Shown here piece after piece: positions 42,807-51,790 of a stretch of 64,000 bases of DNA; position 1 is the stretch's first letter, and every line of letters begins with the position of its first letter. The position numbers and the translations under genes are program-made. Below the pieces are notes generated by a model. The model was not told where the DNA came from, did no database searches, and was given only the letters and a program-made list of their open reading frames with translations. This DNA comes from Bacillota bacterium (lineage in GTDB: Bacteria > Bacillota > Clostridia > Acetivibrionales > DSM-1351), in NCBI GenBank assembly GCA_023460955.1, contig JAEWOH010000027.1, forward strand, positions 5,216-69,215, in the 5' to 3' direction.

Positions 42807-44876
42807 TTAAAGCTTAACAGTTCCCATTATCAAGTCCTGGCTATTGGAGCTGGTTCCTATATAAACCTCGTATTCCATGTGTTCCAGTTCCATCTTATTT
42901 GTTCTTTCATCAAAGTAGCAAAGTTTCTCAACAGGGCAGGAAATAGTCACAACCTTTTCTTCACCCGGTTGCAGGTTTACTCTGCTGAAGCCCCTGAGAA
43001 CTTTGACAGGTCTGTCTATTTTCGAATTTCCAAAGCCTACATATAATTGAAGTACTTCTGTTCCTTCCAACTTACCTGTGTTCTTTATTATGCAGGAAAC
43101 TGATATACTGTTTTGGTCTGCATTGAAGGCGGCGTCTGAAATTACAAAGGAAGTGTAGGACAGACCGAAGCCATATGGCAACAGGGGTTTAACACCTTCT
43201 TTGTCAAGCTTTGCATATCCATGATAGTAGTCATAATGCTGTGAGGTTGTGTCCCACTCTACCATTGGCAAGTCGCTTTCTTTGTATGGAAGAACAAAAG
43301 GAAGCTTTCCACTTGGGTTAACATCTCCGAAAAGTATCTCTGCCAATGCTTTTCCGCCTTCCATTCCGGGATAGTATGCCATAATTATTGAACTTACACA
43401 ATCCATCCACTCTGTTATCATAATCATATTTCCGCCGATTAGTACAGCTGTGGAATTACTGTTAACAGGGCCTACTGCCTTTATAAGATCTATTTCATTC
43501 TGATGAAGTCCAAGTGAAAATCTGCGGTCTCCCCCCATTGTACCGGTGTAGCCTGCTGCCTCATCCTCTGAAACAAATTCACCTTCATCGTTATAATCAT
43601 ATCCCACTACAAAGACAACTGCATCTGCTTCTTTTGCAAGCTGCTTTGCCTTTTCCAGATCGTCACCACGATCATAAATCACCTGAGTTTCAGGAGAAAC
43701 AAGCTTGAGCCCCTGAATCGGAGAAATTACATATGGAGGACGTACCCAGCTGGAACCATGGTCACCAATAGGTTCCAGTTCACCCAGAGTTCCAAGGACA
43801 AGGAGCTTTTTAACTTGAGCTTTATTAAGTGGCAGTACATTGTTTTTGTTCTTTATGAGAGTTATACCTTTTCTTGCACTTTCCAGCGCAAGGGATATGT
43901 GCTCTTTACATGCTAACACGGAAGTATCTCCCTCTTTGTCGTATTGACTTGTAAATGCCAGCAGAGTACGTATTATGCGAAAAGCGGCATCATTAATTTT
44001 CTCTTCCGGCACCAATCCATCCTTTACGGCCTGAAGAAGTTTATCTCCAAAATAAAGAGTATGAGCCATCTCAATATCCTGCCCGCCGTTGGCAGCTTCA
44101 ACAGTATCCTTGACACCCCAGTAGAAATCACTCATTACAAAGCCGTCAAAATCCCATTCATCTTTTAGCACCTCATTTAGTAAATAATTGTGGTGTCCGC
44201 AATGAGTTCCTTTATATAAATTGTAAGAGCTCATAACACTTGCAGCTCCAGCGTCAATACAGTCTTTAAAATGAGCGAGATAGACTTCTCTTTCTGTTCT
44301 CTTATCACATTCAACACTTACCTTGAAGCGCGAATTCTCCATTTGGTTGAAGGCGTAATGCTTAACACAGGCAATAACATCCTCTCCCTGAACACCTCTT
44401 ACAAGTGCAGAGCCCATTTGTCCAAGGTGAAAGGATTCTTCTCCGTAAGTTTCCTGGCTTCTTCCCCAACCCGGGTTATATGGAAGGTTAATACAAACAC
44501 CTCCGAAAAGGTTCCCTCCGAAGGCTCTGATTTCTTTTCCGATAGCATGGCCTATTTTTTCTTCCAGTTCTGTATCAAAGCTTGCACCTCTTAACATGGA
44601 AACGGGGAAGCAAGTGGTTTTTCCATTACCGCAGACAACACCTCTAGGCCCGTCAACAAACAGCATGGGAGGAAGGTCAACACGTTCATTCCCGCCTGCC
44701 GGATATGGAAAGTAATTATAATGCAAGTTATCCGGATCCTTTGTGATGTTATCCATTTCCTGCTGCAGGCTCATTTTCCCACTCATTAATGATACCTTTT
44801 CTTCCAGTGTCAGACTATCCAGAATAGCTTTGGCTTTCTCTGTGAATCCTAATCTGTACTCCTTATTACACTTCAT
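42807..44876 (-). CDS. Glycoside hydrolase family 3 (beta-glucosidase/xylosidase-like)
   Basis: A 689-residue cytoplasmic enzyme without a signal peptide. The GH3 N-terminal barrel shows LPPMLFVDGPRGV, KHYAFNQMENSRF and the nucleophile Asp in GFVMSDFYWGV (about residue 249). The C-terminal sandwich has GKLPFVLP and GYAKLDKEG...LLPYGFGLSYT. A final fibronectin-III-like domain contains GTEVLQLYVGF and VLRGFSRVNLQPGEE. It hydrolyses short beta-glycosides taken up by the cell. The start follows GGAGG. A divergent AraC-type gene at 45128 is the likely activator. Confidence 0.92.
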   Translation of the reverse strand: MKCNKEYRLGFTEKAKAILDSLTLEEKVSLMSGKMSLQQEMDNITKDPDNLHYNYFPYPAGGNERVDLPPMLFVDGPRGVVCGNGKTTCFPVSMLRGASFDTELEEKIGHAIGKEIRAFGGNLFGGVCINLPYNPGWGRSQETYGEESFHLGQMGSALVRGVQGEDVIACVKHYAFNQMENSRFKVSVECDKRTEREVYLAHFKDCIDAGAASVMSSYNLYKGTHCGHHNYLLNEVLKDEWDFDGFVMSDFYWGVKDTVEAANGGQDIEMAHTLYFGDKLLQAVKDGLVPEEKINDAAFRIIRTLLAFTSQYDKEGDTSVLACKEHISLALESARKGITLIKNKNNVLPLNKAQVKKLLVLGTLGELEPIGDHGSSWVRPPYVISPIQGLKLVSPETQVIYDRGDDLEKAKQLAKEADAVVFVVGYDYNDEGEFVSEDEAAGYTGTMGGDRRFSLGLHQNEIDLIKAVGPVNSNSTAVLIGGNMIMITEWMDCVSSIIMAYYPGMEGGKALAEILFGDVNPSGKLPFVLPYKESDLPMVEWDTTSQHYDYYHGYAKLDKEGVKPLLPYGFGLSYTSFVISDAAFNADQNSISVSCIIKNTGKLEGTEVLQLYVGFGNSKIDRPVKVLRGFSRVNLQPGEEKVVTISCPVEKLCYFDERTNKMELEHMEYEVYIGTSSNSQDLIMGTVKL

Positions 44877-45127
44877 AAAACATGCCTCCTTGTTGAATAA
44901 AATAATTATAACTGGTCTCCTGTCTTGAGCAGGAGTTATATTTAAATGATTTATACAATTAATATTATCTTTTATTTCATGAACTATCTCGCAATATATT
45001 AACAGAATATAGACATAGATTGCAGTGTGATGGTATATTTAATTTGGACAGCTAACAGAGTTCTAATATAATTCTGTATAAAAATCTAATTCTATAATTC
45101 ATACCTGATTTAAAACGGAGACAAACC

Positions 45128-45931
45128 ATGTACCCTTATTATGAGACTATAAGTACGAAAGAACCTTACGGCTTTAGTATACTTTTTGAAGAAAACTTTT
45201 CCTTTCCCCCTCATCTTCACTCACATATCGAGTTTATACATATTTTAGACGGGCAGGTTACCGTTTCGGTAAATAATAGTAAAAGGGATATGGAAAAAGG
45301 AGATATTGCGGTTTGTTTTCCCAATGACATTCACAGTTATAGCAGCAGTAATTACTCCAAGCTGATGATCCTGATTTTCTCTCCGGAAATTATCAGAGGT
45401 TATTTTAGTGACCATCTAGGTAAGACCCTGGCTGATCCATTCTTTATTAAAGGGTCTTTTGCAAAGGATGTCGATGACCTGCTAAACATGATAGTGGAAG
45501 AAGGTCTTAATTGCAGAAATGAGTTCGTAATAAAGGGGCTATTATATGCCATCTTTGGCAAATTGGATAATAATTTTATTTTTACTGATGGCAGGCAGCT
45601 GCATGATACAACTATTCAAAAGCTGCTTAGGTATACAGGGAGCCACTTCTGCGAAAATATAACTCTTGAAAGTATAGCTAAGGATCTGGGTTTTAGTAAA
45701 TTTCATATATCCAGACTTTTCAACAGTAAAATCGGCGAACAGTTTAACGATTATGTAAATAAGTTGAGAATAAATATGGCTCAGAACCTTTTGGCAGGAA
45801 CTGACTCTACTATTTCTAATATAGCCTTGGAATGCGGTTTTGAAAGTATAAGAAATTTTAACAGGGTATTTAAGCAATATAGTGGTGCGACTCCAAAAGA
45901 ATACAGAAGCTTGAGAAAAAAGAATATATAA
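45128..45931 (+). CDS. AraC-family transcriptional regulator
   Basis: A 267-residue protein. The N-terminal cupin-like sensor has FPPHLHSHIEFIHILDGQVTVSV, split here as FPPHLHSHIEF and LDGQVTVSVN. The C-terminal AraC double helix-turn-helix has LESIAKDLGFSKFHISRLF and ISNIALECGFESIRNFNRVFK with GATPKEYR. It is divergent from GH3, and probably senses a beta-glucoside-derived sugar and controls that gene. The start follows CGGAG. Confidence 0.92.
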   Translation: MYPYYETISTKEPYGFSILFEENFSFPPHLHSHIEFIHILDGQVTVSVNNSKRDMEKGDIAVCFPNDIHSYSSSNYSKLMILIFSPEIIRGYFSDHLGKTLADPFFIKGSFAKDVDDLLNMIVEEGLNCRNEFVIKGLLYAIFGKLDNNFIFTDGRQLHDTTIQKLLRYTGSHFCENITLESIAKDLGFSKFHISRLFNSKIGEQFNDYVNKLRINMAQNLLAGTDSTISNIALECGFESIRNFNRVFKQYSGATPKEYRSLRKKNI

Positions 45932-45967
45932 TGAAAGTATTATTTGATGCCCAGCCTTATTTTCAGG

Positions 45968-46594
45968 CTAATCTTCCCAATTGTAAATAATGCTTTTAAT
46001 TCTGTCTTCCAGCATGGAAAAGGCAACATTGTTCATACCGCCCTCGGGAATTATAACATCGGCATTTTTCTTACTTGGCTCAATAAAAGCCTCATGCATA
46101 GGTTTTACAGTGTTAAGGTACTGGCTGATAACCGAGTCAAGATTCCTGCCCCTCTCATGTATATCACGCATTAGCCTTCTTGTGAGGCGTATATCGGCAT
46201 CAGTATCAACGAAAACCTTTATGTCCATCAATTCTGCCAGTTCTGGATTTTCAAATATTAAAATTCCTTCCAGAATTATAACCCTTCTCGGTTCCTCCCT
46301 GACTGTCTCATTGAGCCTTGTATATTCCACAAAAGAATAGGTTGGTCTATCTATTGGTTCGAAGTTTTTAAGCTGTTTCAAGTGTTTGATAAGCAGCCTT
46401 GAATCAAAGGCGACTGGGTGATCAAAATTAACCTGCTTCCTTTCTTCAAAAGTCAAATTATTAAAGGGTTTATAGTAATAGTCCTGACATAACAGAACTA
46501 CATCGTCTCCGAAAGTTTTTTTCAGTCTCCTTGCAAGAGTAGTCTTGCCAGAGCCAGTACCACCAGCAATTCCAATAAGCACAGCGTGTTTCAT
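45968..46594 (-). CDS. udk: Uridine/cytidine kinase
   Basis: A 208-residue P-loop kinase. Walker A is GIAGGTGSGKTTLARR. Characteristic segments are LCQDYYYKPFNNLTFEERKQVNFDHPVAFDS (pieces: QDYYYKPF, NFDHPVAFDS), IILEGILIF and RRLMRDIHERGR. It phosphorylates uridine and cytidine in pyrimidine salvage. It converges with the AraC gene. The start follows CGGAG. Confidence 0.93.
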   Translation of the reverse strand: MKHAVLIGIAGGTGSGKTTLARRLKKTFGDDVVLLCQDYYYKPFNNLTFEERKQVNFDHPVAFDSRLLIKHLKQLKNFEPIDRPTYSFVEYTRLNETVREEPRRVIILEGILIFENPELAELMDIKVFVDTDADIRLTRRLMRDIHERGRNLDSVISQYLNTVKPMHEAFIEPSKKNADVIIPEGGMNNVAFSMLEDRIKSIIYNWED

Positions 46595-46738
46595 ATGAAT
46601 TCTCCGATTATTTTAATGTGTACCACAAAAATTATAGCACTGTTTTTTACCTGGCTCAAGAAAGTACAACTAGCATCTTTTTCTAATTTTCGTTTTCGTT
46701 TTCCTTAAACATTGTAGCTTTAACAAAAGACTAAATTG

Positions 46739-47521
46739 TTATTTGTTACTCATTGACTCTTCTCTATACAAAAATTTAGCTTTACCAACTTCATACAACT
46801 CACAGGGTAAAGACATAGGTGGAATCCGGGCCTCCACTTCACCCTTTAATACTCTTTGTGCCCCTTCGATTAAGTCCCGAATTATATTAGGCTTTACAAA
46901 CAACTCTCCGTGTGAAGGATGGATGGTTTCAAAGCTATCTTTTATTTCTTCCAGCTTCTTCAGACTGGATATATAGGTATTGAAATCTCGGCCCTCCCCA
47001 AACATGTAAATTGCATTGGTTTGAATACTATCTCCGCTTATCAGTATTTTATTTCTCCTATCCAGTAATGCAATGCTTCCGGGAGTATGTCCAGGTATGT
47101 GAATTATCTCAAATTCACGGTTGCCCATATCAATTACTTCTCCGTCTTCAACATGCTCAATACCTGTATGTACCTCCGTCTTTTTTAACTGATAATATTT
47201 GACTTCGGAAGGGTGCATAATAACTTGTTTGAAGCTGTCGTTGCAGCCTATATGATCCCGGTCTGTATGAGTATTTATCAGGAATATCGGAAGTGAAGTC
47301 AGCGTCTCGGCAAAAGCTTTGATATCCCCAGTCCCATAGCCGGTATCTACAAGCATAGCTTTCCCTATTCCCTCAATAAGAAAACTCCGGACACCTCCCT
47401 CCTCTATACTCCAAAAACCATCAGTAATTCTAATTGCCGTATAAGGCACTTCATTAATTTCTTGCATATCATTTTTGGGGATTAGCAAATCACAAGTGCT
47501 AATATCCCATCTCCTTCCCAT
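46739..47521 (-). CDS. Metallo-beta-lactamase fold hydrolase
   Basis: A 260-residue MBL-fold protein. The main metal motif is NTHTDRDHIG, with Asp where HxHxDH has its second His, a variant seen in some hydrolases. Further ligands are HIPGHTPGS, ISGDSI and IHPSHGEL. A glyoxalase II- or lactonase-like activity is possible, but the substrate cannot be told. The frame starts at 47521, with a weak upstream site (AGGA at about 11 bp). Confidence 0.82.
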   Translation of the reverse strand: MGRRWDISTCDLLIPKNDMQEINEVPYTAIRITDGFWSIEEGGVRSFLIEGIGKAMLVDTGYGTGDIKAFAETLTSLPIFLINTHTDRDHIGCNDSFKQVIMHPSEVKYYQLKKTEVHTGIEHVEDGEVIDMGNREFEIIHIPGHTPGSIALLDRRNKILISGDSIQTNAIYMFGEGRDFNTYISSLKKLEEIKDSFETIHPSHGELFVKPNIIRDLIEGAQRVLKGEVEARIPPMSLPCELYEVGKAKFLYREESMSNK

Positions 47522-47750
47522 TATTTATCTATATCCTATCTTTTTATCGGCAAAAGTATATTTATAATATATTTTGTTTTTATCTAAAAAGCAATAAACC
47601 GGGAAGTGCTATCCTGTATAGTATGCTTTTATCAGCAGGAAAGCCGGGACCAGTAAGTATATGAATGTAGCGCCTTTCATGTTGACCTTGTAAGTAAGTT
47701 ACGGTAAAATTGTTAAGAAATGTAATATCTCTGAAGGAGTGTAATCAAAT

Positions 47751-49097
47751 ATGAAAAAGTTATCGGTTTTTGTTATTATAATAGCGCTTTTAGCATTATC
47801 CTTATCGGCCTCTGTTTTTGCCGTAGAATTGCCCCTAAGAATAGTCTTTTCCGGTGACAAGGTAATCTATGGAGATGTCAAACCCTTTGTTGATGGAAAC
47901 GGGGCAGTTCAAATACCAGCCACCGAAATCAAGCGAACCGTCGGTGCAGATGTCCAGATAGAAAGCAGTACAAATACTGTAATTGTGACATTAAAAGAGA
48001 AAAAACTCACTATTGCTATTGGTAAAGATACATATGATTTAAACGGTAAACAATATCCTTTTACCAAGAACCCGATTATAAAAGACGGGAATATTTTCAT
48101 TCCTCTGGAATTGATATGCAAGGCCTTGAATTTTGATACAGAATATGAAGAAGACATTAACACCTGGTATATTGTCGAAAAAAAGGATGACACAACTTCC
48201 AAAGGAAGCAGCAACGGCACTAAACAGGAAACAGAAAAAATCGCAGGCTTTATTGTTCCAAAAGACGCAAATGTAGCTGTAATTTACCCCCCTTCTGATA
48301 AACGTGTAGAGGTGTGGTTTGCCTTAAATTTTCTAGTACAGGATTTTCCAAAGCAGATAAGTGATTTAGAGAAGATACTTATACAAAAGTGTGATAAGCG
48401 AACAGTTAATTTGGTAATTTCACACATTAAACAGAAGACAGAAAGAGCTACATATCTGCCTGAGAAATTTATTTATGATAAAAAGTCAAAGCGTTGTATA
48501 TGGATTGATAATTCCTTTTTTGATGATGTTAATGTTTACTTTTGTTCTCTGGAGCACAGTAAGCTTTACAGTAAAATAGATGTCAAAACCTATTATGATG
48601 ATGTAGAATTCGATGAAAAAACTGATATTGATAAATACGGCAGAATGTCTGTTTCAGCCTCCCAAGATTTCATGAACAGGATATGGATGGTATTCTATCC
48701 GCAGCACGAAAACAATAATTGCTTACGCGTTTATGGGACATATCCCTATCTTCCCAAAGAATTCAAGGTTTTTCTCGACATAAAGATATATAAGACTGAT
48801 GGCTCGACGCTGCATTATTATTCAGGTAACAAGGACTCCAAATATGATGTTACAAACGGACAGGGTAGTAATATATCAATAACAATACCAAACACATATA
48901 AGAAAAATATTAAGTCCATTGTTGTGACCTCTGAAATAAGATCTCTCGTTTTTAAAGGAGATTCAAAGATGAGCAATACTCTTGTTAAAAGAGTTATTAC
49001 CTCCAACCCCCGCAGCGCTAAATTCGTACCGACAACAAAGGGAGCACCTGCTTCCACTATTAAAGATTTTAACTATAAAAGGATGTTTGAATATTAA
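47751..49097 (+). CDS. Secreted protein with copper amine oxidase-like stalk domain
   Basis: A 448-residue protein. A signal peptide (residues 1-24, ending SVFAVE) is followed by a stalk domain (residues 25-140): VKPFVDGNGAVQIPATEI, given in part as FVDGNGAVQIP, and NPIIKDGNIFIPLELICKALN. The remaining 300 residues match nothing I recognise. They include FIVPKDANVAVIYPPSDKRVEVWF (pieces: FIVPKDANVAV, PPSDKRVEVWF) and a likely beta-rich end. Probably a cell-surface protein. The start follows GAAGGAG. Confidence 0.78.
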   Translation: MKKLSVFVIIIALLALSLSASVFAVELPLRIVFSGDKVIYGDVKPFVDGNGAVQIPATEIKRTVGADVQIESSTNTVIVTLKEKKLTIAIGKDTYDLNGKQYPFTKNPIIKDGNIFIPLELICKALNFDTEYEEDINTWYIVEKKDDTTSKGSSNGTKQETEKIAGFIVPKDANVAVIYPPSDKRVEVWFALNFLVQDFPKQISDLEKILIQKCDKRTVNLVISHIKQKTERATYLPEKFIYDKKSKRCIWIDNSFFDDVNVYFCSLEHSKLYSKIDVKTYYDDVEFDEKTDIDKYGRMSVSASQDFMNRIWMVFYPQHENNNCLRVYGTYPYLPKEFKVFLDIKIYKTDGSTLHYYSGNKDSKYDVTNGQGSNISITIPNTYKKNIKSIVVTSEIRSLVFKGDSKMSNTLVKRVITSNPRSAKFVPTTKGAPASTIKDFNYKRMFEY

Positions 49098-49181
49098 AGG
49101 TACTTCTCATAAAATGCCGCGTATAGCTCTGTAATCACAGCCTTATTTTCTTAAGTATAATTGCTCTGATCTCCTATATAC

Positions 49182-49225
49182 AAAAAGCCTTATCTATACT
49201 TTACCTGTACAGACAAGGCTTTTTT
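49182..49225. terminator. Bidirectional terminator
   Basis: AAAAAGCCTT pairs with AAGGCTTTTT, extended by TCT / AGA, between convergent genes at 47751 and 49277. Confidence 0.8.
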
Positions 49226-49276
49226 AAAATAATTAATTAGATGTACGAGTATAAACTAAATTAATTCATAAATAAA

Positions 49277-50122
49277 TTAATTTAGTTCAAATGTAACCGC
49301 TACCCTTGCGCTGACCTTGATTTGTCCGGGCGAAAAATCCTCGTAATTTATGTTCTGGCCCCCTGCGCCCTGAGCATTTGAGATACTGTTTGATAATGAG
49401 TTACCGATAAAGTTAGTTCCCGAATAGCTGGAACTCCATGGAGGATAATAGGAATAGATATCCTCCTGTACTTCTTGAATCATATTGGCTTTCCCTATTG
49501 TTTGTCCTAATTCCTTTGCCATTGCGGCAGCCTTTTCTTTTGCCGCCTTAACAGCCTGCGCTCTTGCCTCATCCTTGTACTTTCTCAGTTCAGAGGTCTT
49601 AAACTGTACATTCTGAATATAGTTTGCACCTGCATCTAATAATCTTGTTAAAAGCTCTTCAAATTTGGATAAATCCTTTAATGTAATTACAAGGCCCCTA
49701 TGAACGGTATAGCCCTTTAGAACGCTATCTCCATTATTAGTATAACTATATTTGGGAAACACATTGATAAAATCAGTTGCCACATACTTAGAATCAATTT
49801 TCAATTCATTTGTAATGGCTTTTATTTTTTTGATACTGGAATCATTTTCGGCTTTGGCTTTTGAAACATCCATGTTTGTTGTCTCAACTGCCAGTGAGAA
49901 TACCGCCTCATCCGGTATTACCATTACATCAGCAGAGCCGGAGACCGAAATAGTTCTCGAAGGTAATGTCTGAGCTGCCGGAGCGTTATCCGCCGGGTTA
50001 CCTAAGGTTACTGCCGCCGAAGAGGTTCCTGCCGCAAAACAAGTCGATGTTACAAATGATAAGACTGTAAAAATTGCTACAAGGAATAATAAAAGCCCTA
50101 ATCTTCTTTTAATTGAAACCAT
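49277..50122 (-). CDS. SIMPL (DUF541) domain exported protein
   Basis: About 281 residues. The start at 50122 follows GGAGG by eight bases. A signal peptide (GLLLFLVAIFTVLSF, cleavage near CFAAG) precedes the SIMPL domain: RTISVSGSADVMVIPDEAVFS (pieces: SVSGSADVMVIPDEA), KYVATDFINVFPKYSY, GYTVHRGLVITLKDLSKFEE (pieces) and a final ISARVAVTFELN written here as VSARVAVTFEL. SIMPL proteins are periplasmic or surface proteins, some linked to oxidative stress; the function is not defined. Confidence 0.88.
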   Translation of the reverse strand: MVSIKRRLGLLLFLVAIFTVLSFVTSTCFAAGTSSAAVTLGNPADNAPAAQTLPSRTISVSGSADVMVIPDEAVFSLAVETTNMDVSKAKAENDSSIKKIKAITNELKIDSKYVATDFINVFPKYSYTNNGDSVLKGYTVHRGLVITLKDLSKFEELLTRLLDAGANYIQNVQFKTSELRKYKDEARAQAVKAAKEKAAAMAKELGQTIGKANMIQEVQEDIYSYYPPWSSSYSGTNFIGNSLSNSISNAQGAGGQNINYEDFSPGQIKVSARVAVTFELN

Positions 50123-50278
50123 AGTTTTTTCCTCCATTCACACTTAAGCTTTCAAGCTAGACTATAGTAATAGTTTATATAAAACAGACTACTACGATAG
50201 TCCCGATTTGTCAACTGTTTTTTACAACGTTAAATAAAATCTAATTCCTAATAATCGTTTTTCAACGGAATACTTAAA

Positions 50279-50322
50279 ACAGGCTGCCAGCCCTTTTAAT
50301 AAAGGAAGCGGAAGCAGCCTGT
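50279..50322. terminator. Nested hairpin after the acyltransferase gene
   Basis: ACAGGCTGC pairs with GCAGCCTGT and encloses CCTTTTAATAAAGG. It lies after the minus-strand 50366 gene; no clear T tract follows. Confidence 0.5.
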
Positions 50323-50365
50323 CAACAAATCATCTCGATATGGGTGAAATTAATCAGTAAAAAAG

Positions 50366-51634
50366 TTATTGCCTTTTCATTTTATGTACCCTGTCTAGTA
50401 CAGGCTTTTCAATGAACTTAAAGGACAGCGTTGCTATAATATATGAAACTATCAGAATTCCGGCACATACAGTTCCCCAGACCCTGATATCGGTTATTCC
50501 CATGTATACCTGCATTGGTTTTACAAGATAAGCCGAGACCAAATACATTATAAAATAGTGCCAGATATATAAGCCAAAGGACACCTTTGCAGTGTATCTG
50601 AAGAACCTGTTATCAAGCAGCTTTCCGAACCAATTGGAATGGGGTGTAACTGCCAGAATTCCTCCCATAAGTAGAGCATATGCTGGAAAGTAATAAGGCT
50701 GATTTTGCAGACTGAAAGCAAAATCCGGCTTTCCCCTCATAAAGATTAAAAGTACTATAGAACCAAGTAGACATAAAAGCCCAATCATATCAAAACCCTG
50801 AAGTTTCTTAAATCGCTTTATTTTTTCAGAGTGCATGAAAAGTTTGGTGGTTATACCTGCTGCCACAATACCTATTGCAAAATGTCCGAAAAAGCCCACC
50901 GGGTTGTAATTAGGCATCCAGTACTTGGCTCCGCCCAAGCTGCCGAAATCCCATCCCCGTCTTATGTTATCAGGAGTCAGGAATATATGTATCAGTTGAT
51001 TTATTCCTATAATAAGTCCGAACACTCCAATCCAATAAAGCAGCGCCTTAAGGAAGGATCTCCTTTTGCCCGTTAACTTAAATAATCCAAACATGAATAA
51101 TGGCATCAGAAAGTAGCAGAAAACTTCAAAGCTTATGGACCAAAAGGGACTGTTAACTTCATTCGGGAAGAAGGTTATGTAGTGAAAACCGGCCGTAAAG
51201 GTTAGTCCTGTTATAAGTCTTATCCACGTATATTCACTGGGGACATTTAGCAACAGTACCACAAGTGTGCAAACAGCGAATGATAGATAGTAACCCGGAA
51301 CAATTCTTGCTGCTCTTCTTGCTGCATAATCCTTTATGTTGGGGAATCTACCTTCACCCAGATATTGTTTCCAGAATGGATATGAAAGAAGGAAACCACT
51401 AAGTACAAAAAATACGCTTACACCGGAATTCCCAAGCAGAAAAAAACCCTGAACTTCCTGAACAGGACGTATCTGGAGATTAATAGTAAGCTTCTGAAAA
51501 AAATGATGAAATATTACACTAAGACATGCTATTGCTCGGAGTCCATCGGCACCAGTTAAAACAAAATTCCTGCTTTTTTTATTGTCGACTTCGCTCCGAG
51601 CAGTTTGTTCATTTAAAATTTCGATTTTTTCCAT
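50366..51634 (-). CDS. Acyltransferase 3 family membrane protein
   Basis: A 422-residue protein with about ten transmembrane segments. The catalytic His is in LSVIFHHFFQK, followed by GNSGVSVFFVLSGFLLSYPFW and YAARRAARIVPGYYLSF, both hallmarks of the family (OafA-like). Such enzymes O-acetylate or otherwise acylate exported polysaccharides or peptidoglycan. It is a single gene. The start follows ACGAGG. Confidence 0.9.
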   Translation of the reverse strand: MEKIEILNEQTARSEVDNKKSRNFVLTGADGLRAIACLSVIFHHFFQKLTINLQIRPVQEVQGFFLLGNSGVSVFFVLSGFLLSYPFWKQYLGEGRFPNIKDYAARRAARIVPGYYLSFAVCTLVVLLLNVPSEYTWIRLITGLTFTAGFHYITFFPNEVNSPFWSISFEVFCYFLMPLFMFGLFKLTGKRRSFLKALLYWIGVFGLIIGINQLIHIFLTPDNIRRGWDFGSLGGAKYWMPNYNPVGFFGHFAIGIVAAGITTKLFMHSEKIKRFKKLQGFDMIGLLCLLGSIVLLIFMRGKPDFAFSLQNQPYYFPAYALLMGGILAVTPHSNWFGKLLDNRFFRYTAKVSFGLYIWHYFIMYLVSAYLVKPMQVYMGITDIRVWGTVCAGILIVSYIIATLSFKFIEKPVLDRVHKMKRQ

Positions 51635-51790
51635 ATAAATACCTCGTTTGTAATTTATGAACTACGAGGGATATTGTACCATTATTTATGGATCGAGAAA
51701 ATGTAAGAAACATACTATAAAATATAAAAAATATATAAAAAAGTAATAATTACAACTTTATGGTCAACATTAAAGTCCTCAAGCAACTCT